Below, one piece after another: positions 16,355 to 24,912 of a stretch of DNA of 64,000 nt. The notes beneath the pieces are model-generated. The model saw nothing but the letters and a program-made list of their open reading frames with translations. It made no database searches and had not been told where the DNA came from. This DNA comes from Mycobacterium sp. 236(2023) (lineage in GTDB: Bacteria; Actinomycetota; Actinomycetes; Mycobacteriales; Mycobacteriaceae). The stretch is from positions 186,001-250,000 of the forward strand of contig NZ_JARSBP010000006.1 of NCBI RefSeq assembly GCF_029623955.1, written 5' to 3'. Numbering within the stretch: the first letter of the stretch is position 1; each line of letters begins with the position of its first letter. The position numbers were made by a program, and so were the translations under genes.

Positions 16355-19068
16355 TGCAGATACCTTCACTCGACGACGCGATCCGGCTGGACTGTGACGT
16401 CCTCGTCATCGGCGGCGGCACCGCGGGCACAATGGCCGCCCTCACCGCCGCCGAGAACGGCGCCCAGGTACTCCTGTTGGAGAAGGCCCACGTCCGGCAC
16501 TCCGGTGCACTGGCGATGGGTATGGACGGCGTCAACAACGCGGTGATCCCCGGAAAGGCGACACCGGAGGATTACGTCGCCGAGATCACGCGGGCCAACG
16601 ACGGGATCGTCAACCAGCGCACCATCTACCAGACCGCGACACGGGGTTTCGCGATGGTGCAGCGCCTGGAACGCTATGGCGTCAAGTTCGAGAAGGACGA
16701 GCACGGCGAGTACGCGGTGCGCCGCGTGCACCGGTCGGGGTCGTATGTGTTGCCGATGCCCGAGGGCAAGGACGTCAAGAAAGCTCTCTACCGAGTGCTG
16801 CGGCAGCGGTCGATGCGCGAGAAGATCCAGATCGAGAACCGGTTGGTACCGGTTCGCGTGCTGACCGACGACCTGGGCGAGCGAAGCGACGGGAAATCAA
16901 CGCGTCGCGCCGTCGGCGCGGCGGCACTCAACAGCCGCACCGGAGAATTCGTGGTCGTCGCCGCGAAGGCCGTCATCCTGGCCACCGGCGCATGCGGACG
17001 GCTGGGTCTGCCGGCCTCGGGGTACCTCTACGGCACGTACGAGAATCCGACCAACGCCGGCGACGGCTACTCCATGGCGTTCCATGCCGGGGCAGAACTG
17101 TCGGGCATCGAATGCTTCCAGATCAACCCGCTGATCAAGGACTACAACGGTCCCGCGTGCGCCTACGTCGCCAACCCGTTCGGCGGCTACCAGGTCAATG
17201 CCCTCGGAGAGCGTTTCGTCGACTCCGACTACTGGTCGGGCCAGATGATGTCGGAGGTCAAGAGCGAGATCGAATCTGCTCGCGGGCCGATCTACCTCAA
17301 GGTCAGCCACCTGCCCGACGAGACGCTGACCGCACTCGAAGACATTCTGCACACCACCGAACGCCCGACACGCGGAACGTTCCACGCCAACCGCGGCCAC
17401 GACTACCGCACACACGACATCGAGATGCACATCTCTGAGATCGGCTTGTGCAGTGGACATTCGGCATCCGGCGTGTGGGTCGACGAGAACGCACGCACAA
17501 CCGTTCCCGGACTCTACGCGGCAGGCGACCTGGCGTGCGTGCCCCACAATTACATGATCGGCGCGTTCGTCTACGGTGATCTGGCCGGTGCGGACGCCGC
17601 TTCGGCCATCGCCGATGTGGCTGTCCCACAGGATCTTCCGGCCGATCAGATCGAGGCGGCGCACGAGCTGATCTATCGGCCGCTGCGTAATCCTGACGGT
17701 CCGCCGCAGCCTCAGGTGGAGTACAAGCTCCGCCGGTTCGTCAACGACTATGTCGCCCCGCCGAAGACCGCGACCAAACTGTCGCTGGCCGTCGAGACAT
17801 TTTCCCGGATGCGCGACGAAGTCGCCGGTATCGGCGCCACCACACCGCACGAGTTGATGCGGGCGGTGGAGGTGTCGTTCATCCGTGACTGCGCCGAGAT
17901 GGCGGCCCGGTCGTCGCTGACCCGTACCGAGTCGCGCTGGGGGCTGTATCACGAGCGCAGTGATGTTCCCGAACGGGACGACGTCGAATGGCGCTACCAC
18001 CTGAATCTGCGCCGGACCGAAGACGGTGACATGGAGTTCTTCAAGCGGCCTGTCGCACCGTATTTCGTTTCCGTGCCCGGCCTCGACGGATTGCCCAGCG
18101 GTGAAAGCGAGCCGATCGCCGTCATCGAGCCCGAACTGGCGGGTGGTCGCGCTCCGGCCTCGGAGGTGTCGCGGGTGCCGGCCACGGCGATTCAGCCTCC
18201 GTCGCCGCGCATCGCCGCGGTGCTGGCGCTCGACGAACCCTCCGTCGACGAGCTGACACCGTTCCTGGCCGATAGCGATCCCGGAGTGCGGCGCATCGCC
18301 GTCGATGTGCTGACCGAGACGCTGTGCGACGGATACGCCGTACCGCTGATCGAGGCGCTCAGCGACGCCGACGTAGAGGTCCGCCACGTCGCCGCCGCCG
18401 GGATCCGCGAGCTCGTCGAGGTCCTGCCCCATCCGGAAGCCGTTCAGATACACGTTGATTCCAGCGATGCCGTCGTGCGCGGCGCGGCCATCTATGTGCT
18501 GGCCTCACGCCGCGCCGGTGACGCCGGGCGTTACCGGGAGCTCGCGGCAGACGCCGATCACCGGGTCCGGATCGAAGCAGTCCGCGCCCTGGTCTCGGTG
18601 GACGATGTGGACGGCGTCGCGACGGCACACACCGACGCCAACCGTGAGGTTCGGATCGCCGTCGCCAACGGACTGGGAACGCTGGGTGCGGGATCGGCCA
18701 CCGTGCGCGCCCTGATCGACGACGCCGACCCACTGGTGCGCGCCGCCGCGCTCACGGCGATCGGCGCGATCGGCTGGGACGATGCCGATGTGTCGACGGT
18801 CGAGAAGGCGCTGGCGGCGTCGGCGTGGCAGATTCGCCAGGGCGCGGCCCGCGCGCTGGCGGGTGCACCGTCACCGTCTGCTGCGGTACCGCCACTGTCG
18901 CAGGCACTTTCGGACCCCCACCTGGACGTCCGTAAGGCCGCCGTGCTGAGCCTGACGCGGTGGGCATCGTCGGAGGATGCGGCCCGCGAAGCCCTCACCG
19001 GAGCGCTCGACGACGGCGACGCCGACGTACGCGCCTACGCACGCCGGGCGCTGGAAGCGGCAACCTGA
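16354..19068 (+). CDS. AprA-like FAD oxidoreductase fused to HEAT repeats
   Basis: A 904-residue protein. Residues about 13-600 are a flavoprotein of the fumarate reductase/APS reductase alpha class, with the FAD motif VLVIGGGTAGTMAA (17-30), LLLEKAHVRHSG, NPTNAGDGYSMAFHAGAEL, and IGLCSGHSASGVWVDE with a candidate catalytic His at about 369 and GLYAAGDLA. The GHSASG segment and the layout recall AprA of APS reductase more than fumarate reductase. From about residue 620 to the end there are roughly eight HEAT/PBS-lyase repeats (DPGVRRIAVDVL, DADVEVRHVAAAGI, DPHLDVRKAAVLSL), an unusual fusion that should mediate protein contacts. The ferredoxin at 13046 is the likely electron partner. The reaction is unknown; a role in sulfur metabolism is inferred. 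Confidence 0.85.
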   Translation: MQIPSLDDAIRLDCDVLVIGGGTAGTMAALTAAENGAQVLLLEKAHVRHSGALAMGMDGVNNAVIPGKATPEDYVAEITRANDGIVNQRTIYQTATRGFAMVQRLERYGVKFEKDEHGEYAVRRVHRSGSYVLPMPEGKDVKKALYRVLRQRSMREKIQIENRLVPVRVLTDDLGERSDGKSTRRAVGAAALNSRTGEFVVVAAKAVILATGACGRLGLPASGYLYGTYENPTNAGDGYSMAFHAGAELSGIECFQINPLIKDYNGPACAYVANPFGGYQVNALGERFVDSDYWSGQMMSEVKSEIESARGPIYLKVSHLPDETLTALEDILHTTERPTRGTFHANRGHDYRTHDIEMHISEIGLCSGHSASGVWVDENARTTVPGLYAAGDLACVPHNYMIGAFVYGDLAGADAASAIADVAVPQDLPADQIEAAHELIYRPLRNPDGPPQPQVEYKLRRFVNDYVAPPKTATKLSLAVETFSRMRDEVAGIGATTPHELMRAVEVSFIRDCAEMAARSSLTRTESRWGLYHERSDVPERDDVEWRYHLNLRRTEDGDMEFFKRPVAPYFVSVPGLDGLPSGESEPIAVIEPELAGGRAPASEVSRVPATAIQPPSPRIAAVLALDEPSVDELTPFLADSDPGVRRIAVDVLTETLCDGYAVPLIEALSDADVEVRHVAAAGIRELVEVLPHPEAVQIHVDSSDAVVRGAAIYVLASRRAGDAGRYRELAADADHRVRIEAVRALVSVDDVDGVATAHTDANREVRIAVANGLGTLGAGSATVRALIDDADPLVRAAALTAIGAIGWDDADVSTVEKALAASAWQIRQGAARALAGAPSPSAAVPPLSQALSDPHLDVRKAAVLSLTRWASSEDAAREALTGALDDGDADVRAYARRALEAAT

Positions 19069-19080
19069 GGGTCCTTCTGT

Positions 19081-19217
19081 TGCACCGCGAGCGCGCGTGT
19101 CTGCCCGCCGACACGCCGGGTCCCGCGGGCATTTCATGCACGTTCGACCGCAACGAGCGCGCGCCGAGCGCCAAGTTCTGCGGCGTGTCCCTGTGCAGAC
19201 GCGCGCGCTCGCGGTGC
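19081..19217. terminator. Inverted-repeat pair between convergent genes, probable bidirectional terminator
   Basis: Two copies of the GC-rich element face each other. The left copy, 19081-19104 (tgcaccgcgagcgcgcgtgt then ctgc), is followed by gacacgccg. The right copy, 19195-19217, is preceded by cggcgtgtc. The arms can pair with one mismatch across a 90-bp loop, between the AprA-like gene (stop 19068) and the DszC-like gene (stop 19231). The left arm is identical in reverse orientation to the copy at 341-364. Confidence 0.55.
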
Positions 19218-19230
19218 GGGGCAAGGATCG

Positions 19231-20424
19231 TCAGAAGTAGCCGTTGGCCGGCGGTGTCGTTCCATTGACGAGGTAGTTGCCGACGGCGTGCGCCTTGTAG
19301 TCGAGGGGGTTGTGGCTGGCGACCGTGCGGACGTTGCGCCAATGGCGATCGAGGTTCAGCTTGCGTGACGTCGCCGACGCTCCCCCGGTGTCGAACAACC
19401 GCTGCGCGACGTCCAGCGTCAGCCGCTCGGCAACCAGCTGCGCCTGCGCGACCACCACGGCCACGTCGGCCAGGGCTCCCGCGTCATCCTGAAGTCCGTT
19501 GTCCACCAGCGCATCCAGAGAGTCCGCGGCCGAAAGCACCAACGCTTGGGCGGCCGCCGCAGCAGCACCGATCTCTCCGACCGCTTGCAGGATGAACGGA
19601 TCGTCGGCAGCGCGGCTCGCTAGCGAGTGCGCCGCGGGCCGCGCACGCGTCTGCACGTACTCGACCGCATCGTTGCGCACCGCCACGGCGATCCCCGCGG
19701 CGACTGCCGCCAGGTACAGCTGTAGGAATGTCGTGCTGTGTCCGAGGTGGTGCCCGTCGGATACCGTCGTCACCTCGATCGGAGCGATCTCGACGTCGGT
19801 GAACCGGGTGGCCCCGCTGGCGGTCATGCGCTGCCCGAAACCGTCCCAGTCGTCGAACAATTCGACACCTGCACGGTCGGTCGGCACGATCACCTGCACA
19901 TCGTTGCCCTGAGCGTCAACCGCCGACACCGCGATCGCGTCGGCGTACAACGTGCCGGTCGAATAGAACTTGTGCCCGTTGAGCCGCAGCACACCGTCAC
20001 GGTCGGGCAGCACGGTGGTGTCCGAGCTGCCCGGCGTACGACCCTTGGCATCAGTGATGGCGTTGCCGACCACAAGTCCCGCGTTGATCTTGGGAAACCA
20101 TTCGAACCGCTCGGCCTCGGTGGCGCGATTGCTCAACAGGCGCTCACTGAACCCGAAGTGAGCCCGAAGTGCCTGAGCCACATTGGAGCTCCCCGACGCG
20201 ATGTGAATGACGGCGGTGAGGACGTCACGGGTGCTGCCACCGGGCCCGCCGTACCGCTTCGGGACCCGCAGCGTCAGGACACCGGAACCGCGCAACTCGG
20301 CGACCGCGTCGTGCTGGAGCACCCGTTCCCGCTCGGCCGACGGATCGTCGGCACGCAACGCTTCGACGATCGGTGTGAGGCGGGCCAGCCGCCCGGCAAC
20401 GTCGTTATCGACGGTGAGGGTCAT
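19231..20424 (-). CDS. DszC/SfnC-type acyl-CoA-dehydrogenase-fold monooxygenase
   Basis: A 397-residue relative of the gene at 3159-4367. Shared marks are VPKRYGG, SSNVAQALRAHFGF, LNGHKFYSTGTLYAD, DDWDGFGQRM and the C-terminal LDRHWRNVRTVASHNP...NYLVNGT. The ATG at 20424 sits five bases after AGGAG; the GTG two codons upstream overlaps the Shine-Dalgarno and is less likely. It is the last gene of a four-gene operon (APC permease, glutamine-synthetase-like ligase, SfnG-like oxygenase, this gene). Like DszC it should use FMNH2 and oxygen on a sulfur- or nitrogen-containing substrate. Confidence 0.85.
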   Translation of the reverse strand: MTLTVDNDVAGRLARLTPIVEALRADDPSAERERVLQHDAVAELRGSGVLTLRVPKRYGGPGGSTRDVLTAVIHIASGSSNVAQALRAHFGFSERLLSNRATEAERFEWFPKINAGLVVGNAITDAKGRTPGSSDTTVLPDRDGVLRLNGHKFYSTGTLYADAIAVSAVDAQGNDVQVIVPTDRAGVELFDDWDGFGQRMTASGATRFTDVEIAPIEVTTVSDGHHLGHSTTFLQLYLAAVAAGIAVAVRNDAVEYVQTRARPAAHSLASRAADDPFILQAVGEIGAAAAAAQALVLSAADSLDALVDNGLQDDAGALADVAVVVAQAQLVAERLTLDVAQRLFDTGGASATSRKLNLDRHWRNVRTVASHNPLDYKAHAVGNYLVNGTTPPANGYF

Positions 20425-20440
20425 CGTCACTCCTTGTCCG

Positions 20441-21451
20441 TCAGTCGGCCTTGCGGTATCGGGGAATTATGTGCTCGGCGAACCGGTCGAGTTCCGTTTC
20501 GATCGGCTGGAACTGCAGCATGAACAGTTCGATACCTGCGGCATGGAACGCCGAGATACGTTCGGCCACAGTGTCATAACTGCCGACGAGCCCGGCCAGT
20601 GTTCCACCGTTCGAACCGACGCGACTGGTGCCTGCAAGCACCTTGTACATCTGGGTCTTCGGGTCGGTTCCGCCGGAGATCTCCGGACGGACTTCGGCGT
20701 CCACCAGCGCCTGCAGGTGTTCGGCCTCAGCCTGCGCTTCGGCGTCGGTGTCCCGAGCGATCACGAATGCCGACAGTCCGAACCGCAATCCGGCTCGGCG
20801 GGACCGGAGATCGGCGATGACCTCTTCGGTTTCGGGCAGCGGCCTGCCGTTGATGAAGAACACGTCAGCCGTGGCCGCAGCCAGCGCCCTTCCCGGCTCG
20901 GACTCGCCACCGACGTACACCGGCGGCACGAACCGAGGTACCGGACGCACCAACGCGGGTTGCCTTCCGCCGGTGTCGACCTGCTTGCCCGCCCACAGCG
21001 CAGTCACCTTCTCGAGCCAGCGCCTCGTGTGCTCGTAGCGGTCGTCATGATCGAGTAGCGTCACGCCGAGTGCTTCGAGCTCCGGCAGGAACCATCCGCT
21101 GACGACGTTGATCGACAGCCGCCCTTCTGAGATGTCGGCAATGTTGGCGGCGAGCTTGGCGAACACCAACGGGTTGAACAGCAGTGGTTTGATCGCACCG
21201 ATCAGCTCGATCGATTCGGTGGCCTCGGCGAGCGCCGCGAGCGTCGACCACGTCTCCAGCACGTCGTCCTCGACATCGCTGGGATGAATCACGTGCTGCG
21301 CCACCAGGGTGGCGTCGAATCCCACCTGTTCGGCGTGCACGATCAGGTCACGGTTGCGTCGGTAACCGGCGTCGGGGGCATCCTGCGGATGGTTACGGGC
21401 ACCGTGGTTTCCGTAGACCGGTGCCCACACCCCGAATCGGGGTCCCGTCAT
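20441..21451 (-). CDS. SfnG-like FMNH2-dependent monooxygenase (luciferase-like)
   Basis: A 336-residue luciferase-like monooxygenase. INVVSGWFLPELEALG, HDDRYEHTRRWLEKV and FVIARDTDAEAQAEAEHL closely follow the pattern of SfnG, the dimethylsulfone monooxygenase of Pseudomonas, and of alkanesulfonate monooxygenase. The ATG at 21451 overlaps the stop of the ligase gene (ATGA), so translation is coupled; an upstream in-frame start at 21511 would lie inside that gene. The DszC-like gene follows after 16 bp. It likely breaks a C-S bond to release sulfite, but the substrate could differ because the operon also encodes a gamma-glutamyl-ligase homologue. Confidence 0.83.
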   Translation of the reverse strand: MTGPRFGVWAPVYGNHGARNHPQDAPDAGYRRNRDLIVHAEQVGFDATLVAQHVIHPSDVEDDVLETWSTLAALAEATESIELIGAIKPLLFNPLVFAKLAANIADISEGRLSINVVSGWFLPELEALGVTLLDHDDRYEHTRRWLEKVTALWAGKQVDTGGRQPALVRPVPRFVPPVYVGGESEPGRALAAATADVFFINGRPLPETEEVIADLRSRRAGLRFGLSAFVIARDTDAEAQAEAEHLQALVDAEVRPEISGGTDPKTQMYKVLAGTSRVGSNGGTLAGLVGSYDTVAERISAFHAAGIELFMLQFQPIETELDRFAEHIIPRYRKAD

Positions 21452-22785
21452 GACGTAGTCAGGTAGCGACGCCGCTCCCAGTCGCTGACGTGCCCGACAT
21501 ACTGATCCCATTCACTGCGGGCGATCGCGGCGAAGTCGAGCACCGACTGCTCACCGAGAATGTCGAGGATGGTGTCATCCTGAACAGCCAATGCGACAGC
21601 GGTCCCCAGCGAGTCAGGAAGAGGCGTGCCCTTGCCGTACAGGTTGCCCACGGCCGCCACGGGCGGCTCGCGACGCGCCTCCAATCCCGCGATCACCGCG
21701 GCCAGAGCCGACGCGATCAGCCAGTACGGATTGGAATCGGAAGCACCCGAACGTAACTCGATGCGCGACGATCCCGGCTGGTCCTCGATCAGGGAGCGGA
21801 TGGCGGCACTGCGATTGTCGCGACTCCAGTTGACGGTGTCCGGCGCGAACGTGTCTGGCGCGAAGCGGCGGTAGGCGTTGACCGAATGCGCCCCGAACAG
21901 CGTGATCGACGGCAAGTGTTCGAACAGCCCGGCGATCGCGTACCGGGCGTCCTGGCTTTCCGCGCCGCCGGCGGGCTCGAACACAGGCTCGCCATCACGC
22001 CACAGCGAGATGTGCAGGTGCGCCGAGCTTCCGGAGTGTTCCGAGAACGGCTTCGGCATGAAGCTGGCCAACTTGCCGTGTCGGCGTGCGACTTCCTTCG
22101 CCGCGTACTTGAGCCTGGCGCTGTCGTCAGCGGCGGCCAACGCGTCGGTGTACACCAGGTTGGTCTCCACCTGGCCGGGTCCGTATTCGGTCTGGATGCC
22201 TTCCAATCGTGTGAAGGCGCCCAGCGTTTCGTACAAATCGGCGATCAACGGGTCCAACGCGTTGGCGTTCTCCAGCGAGTACGCCTGGATTCGGTCGATG
22301 ATCGGAGAACCGTCGAGTTCGAGCAGGTAGAACTCGAACTCCACGCCGACCTTGGCGGTGAAACCAAGGGCCTGCAGCCGTGCCAGCACCCGTTTCAGCA
22401 CCGCCCGCGGATCCAACAGTGACGGGGTGCGGTGATGGGTGACGATATCGGAGATCACATGCCCGACACCGCGACGCCAGGGCAACCTGGTGAACGTCGA
22501 AAAGTCGGGCACCGCATAGACATCCGGGTATCCCCCGTCCCAGTTCGTCAGTCGCAGTCCGTCGATCACCGTGCCGTCGGTGTTCCAGCCCAACGCGGCC
22601 TCACAGAACGCGAACCCTGTTCCGGTGGCCCGGTCGAGAAACTGTCCGGCCGGGATTCGCTTCCCCGCCGCGTGGCCGAACGGGTCGCTCCAGGCCACCT
22701 CGATCTCGGTCAGCGAACCGTCGGCGATGCCCTCCCGCAGTTCATCGGCCGCGGTGCTGACGTCAGGCTCGGACAACTGCGTCAT
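21448..22785 (-). CDS. Glutamine synthetase-like gamma-glutamyl ligase
   Basis: A 445-residue class of glutamine-synthetase homologue that often ligates glutamate to amines rather than ammonia (PuuA, IpuC, GlnA3/GlnA4 types). Conserved pieces are GVEFEFYLLE, YGPGQVETNLVYTDAL, GSSAHLHISLW (metal/ATP region), VNAYRRFAPDTFAPDTVNWSRDNRSAAIR and SRIELRSGASDSNPYW. It overlaps the permease stop and the SfnG-like start by four bases each. The context of amino-acid/amine permease upstream and two oxygenases downstream argues for modifying an imported amine before oxidative cleavage. True GlnA is unlikely from this context. Confidence 0.85.
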   Translation of the reverse strand: MTQLSEPDVSTAADELREGIADGSLTEIEVAWSDPFGHAAGKRIPAGQFLDRATGTGFAFCEAALGWNTDGTVIDGLRLTNWDGGYPDVYAVPDFSTFTRLPWRRGVGHVISDIVTHHRTPSLLDPRAVLKRVLARLQALGFTAKVGVEFEFYLLELDGSPIIDRIQAYSLENANALDPLIADLYETLGAFTRLEGIQTEYGPGQVETNLVYTDALAAADDSARLKYAAKEVARRHGKLASFMPKPFSEHSGSSAHLHISLWRDGEPVFEPAGGAESQDARYAIAGLFEHLPSITLFGAHSVNAYRRFAPDTFAPDTVNWSRDNRSAAIRSLIEDQPGSSRIELRSGASDSNPYWLIASALAAVIAGLEARREPPVAAVGNLYGKGTPLPDSLGTAVALAVQDDTILDILGEQSVLDFAAIARSEWDQYVGHVSDWERRRYLTTS

Positions 22786-24209
22786 GTCGCGGCCCTCCGC
22801 CCGACGACCGTGCCCGCAGCGAACGCGCCGACGAGCAGGCCGATGATCACCCACGCCAAAATGCTTGACCCACCGACGAGATCGCTGAGATTGGCCAGTA
22901 TCAGGGCGAGCGAGCCCAGCAGGCCGACCAGCCCGAGCGCCGGCGCGATACGTACCCGCCACTGCGACAGACCGCGGCGGTCCTTGGCGAAGAACACCAG
23001 CACCGCAACGCTGGTCGCGATCAGCAGCACGACGATGCCGACTGTCGTCGCCCCGGCGAACCACGTGTAGAACTGCGCGGCCGGATCCAGGCCGAAAGCG
23101 ACCGCCAGGATCACGCTCACCGCGACCACAGCGGAGATCCACAGCGAAGCCTGATGCGGCGAACCGTGTTTGGCGTGCGGCTGGCTCAACGACGCGGGCA
23201 GCACGTCCTTCTGTGCCAACGCGAAGATGTAGCGCGACGCCACGTTGTGGAACGCCAGGATGCAGGCGAACAGGCTCGTGAAGTACAGCACCGTGATGAC
23301 GTCGGCACCGAACACCCCGATGTAACGCGACGCGGTGTCGCCGAGGAACGTGCCACCGTTGTCGGTCGCCTGCGCGACCGCCTGCTCGTCACCCCAACCG
23401 GAGATCAGCGCCCAGCTGGTGATCGCGTAGAAGACACCGATCAGCAGCAGCGAGACATAGGTGGCGCGTGGGATGGTGCGTTCTGGGGCGCGGGCCTCGT
23501 CGCGGAAAATCGCCGTGGCTTCGAATCCGACGTAGCTGATGATCGCGAAAAGCAGCCCGATGCCCAGGGATCCGGAGAAGATCGCATCCGGGTTGACGAT
23601 CCCCGAGGACAACCCGTGGTCGCCACCGCGCACGACGATCACCAGGTCGAGGATCGCGACGATCGCGATCTCGGCGGTGAGCAGGACGGCCAACACGCGG
23701 CTGGACAGCTCGATGTTGCGGTAGCCCAGGTAGGTGGTCACGGCGAACGCCGCCGCGGCGAACAGCCACCACGGGAGGGCGGGACCGCCGAACAGTTCGA
23801 CGACGCTGGCACCCGCGGGACCCAGAAGCCCGTACACACCGGCTTCGAGGGCGACGTAGCTCACGATGGCGACGAACGCGATGCCGATGCCGACCGGAAG
23901 TCCCAGGGATTGCCGAACGTACGAGAAGAAGGCACCGGCCTCCTCGACATGCGGTGTCATCGCGGTGAACCCCACCGAGAAGAGCAGCAGGATCACGGTC
24001 GCGACAATGAACGTCGCCGGGAAGCCCGCGCCATTGCCGCTGGCGAGCCCGAGCGGCACCACACCGCCGATGACGCCGAGTGGTGCAGCCGCGGCGACGA
24101 CCATGAACACGATCGACGCGACGCCGAGATTGCCGCGCAGCCGCCGAGTTTCCTGCGGCGCGTCCGAGTTTGCCACCAAACCCTCGCCGGGCAGCGTTGC
24201 TTCAGACAT
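22782..24209 (-). CDS. APC-family amino acid/amine permease
   Basis: A 475-residue integral membrane protein with about 12 predicted spans, beginning GNLGVASIVFMVVAAAAPLGVIGG, the APC-family opening. It continues with SYVGFEATAIFRDEARAPERTIPRA, the family's conserved loop after span 6. The ATG at 24209 is chosen because AGAAGGA lies eight bases upstream; the frame extends further but without support. It is the first gene of the operon ending at 19231 and overlaps the ligase gene by four bases. It should import an amino acid or amine that the ligase and oxygenases process. Confidence 0.88.
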   Translation of the reverse strand: MSEATLPGEGLVANSDAPQETRRLRGNLGVASIVFMVVAAAAPLGVIGGVVPLGLASGNGAGFPATFIVATVILLLFSVGFTAMTPHVEEAGAFFSYVRQSLGLPVGIGIAFVAIVSYVALEAGVYGLLGPAGASVVELFGGPALPWWLFAAAAFAVTTYLGYRNIELSSRVLAVLLTAEIAIVAILDLVIVVRGGDHGLSSGIVNPDAIFSGSLGIGLLFAIISYVGFEATAIFRDEARAPERTIPRATYVSLLLIGVFYAITSWALISGWGDEQAVAQATDNGGTFLGDTASRYIGVFGADVITVLYFTSLFACILAFHNVASRYIFALAQKDVLPASLSQPHAKHGSPHQASLWISAVVAVSVILAVAFGLDPAAQFYTWFAGATTVGIVVLLIATSVAVLVFFAKDRRGLSQWRVRIAPALGLVGLLGSLALILANLSDLVGGSSILAWVIIGLLVGAFAAGTVVGRRAAT

Positions 24210-24302
24210 TAGTGACGTCCTTCTGGTGTCATGGGATGATGCTGAACGCACCGTAGGGACGTCTCCGGCGTTGCTCAATTATTGCGGTCAGCGTGAATTC
24301 TT

Positions 24303-24581
24303 TTATCTGCCGCGGTGCGTCGGAGGGATGCCGCGCTCCCGCGGCGTGGTTGCACCCCAGATGCCGTAGCGCTCGGGAACGCGCACGGCGTGCTCGCGGC
24401 ACCGATTCAACACGGGGCAGTCCCGGCAGATCCGCTTGGCCTTCTCCTCGCGCTCACGGCGATCGGCACGTCGCTCACTCTCAGGGAAGAACAGGTCCGC
24501 CGGAAAGTCCAGGCACCTGCCGTGCAGCTGCCAACTCCAGTATTCGTCCGTGTCGGGTTGGGCCTGCCACACCGCTGTCAT
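24303..24581 (-). CDS. WhiB-family iron-sulfur transcriptional regulator
   Basis: A 92-residue Wbl protein with the four cluster cysteines C23, C52, C55 and C61 (C52xxC55 then C61 five residues on), the FFPESE loop, and the G[VI]WG turn as YGIWGATTPRERG. The opening EYWSWQLHGRC recalls WhiB3, which starts its cluster domain with a similar W-NWQLQG segment, but subfamily assignment is uncertain. It would bind a [4Fe-4S] cluster, sense redox or NO, and act through the sigma factor. It is a lone gene with its own promoter, 93 bp downstream of the APC operon start region. Confidence 0.9.
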   Translation of the reverse strand: MTAVWQAQPDTDEYWSWQLHGRCLDFPADLFFPESERRADRREREEKAKRICRDCPVLNRCREHAVRVPERYGIWGATTPRERGIPPTHRGR

Positions 24582-24650
24582 GCGCCGATGTTGACCCAGA
24601 TCAGGCGCGGTGCCCAGACATCGACTCCGCGTGAGCTTTACGCCCGAATC

Positions 24651-24785
24651 TCAGCTGCAGAACAGGATTGCGCCGAGCAGAACCAGCGCGGCACCGGCAA
24701 GCGAGGCGACCCACACCCACAACACCGCAATACCTGATGACTCGATGGCCTGGGCGATCAGCCACGGCGTGGGCGTCTCCTCCAT
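24651..24785 (-). CDS. Small single-span membrane protein (44 aa)
   Basis: The minus strand holds a 44-codon frame starting at ATG 24785 and ending at TGA 24651-24653. The peptide opens MEETPTPWLIAQAIESSGIA, then one strongly hydrophobic segment (residues about 19-43, VLWVWVASLAGAALVLLGAI), and ends with a Cys. It fits the gap between whiB and lppR and has the charge pattern of a one-span inner-membrane protein. The ribosome binding site is weak, so this remains a candidate. Confidence 0.4.
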   Translation of the reverse strand: MEETPTPWLIAQAIESSGIAVLWVWVASLAGAALVLLGAILFCS

Positions 24786-24912
24786 GGCGCCACGCTATGC
24801 CCGAACGGTCTGCAGCAGAACACGCGCAAGCGAGCACCAACCCGCACTCCGTGAAAACACGGGCAGTGCAACGCTTTACGATTCAGCGACGTTTGAATCA
24901 GCCCGCGTACAA

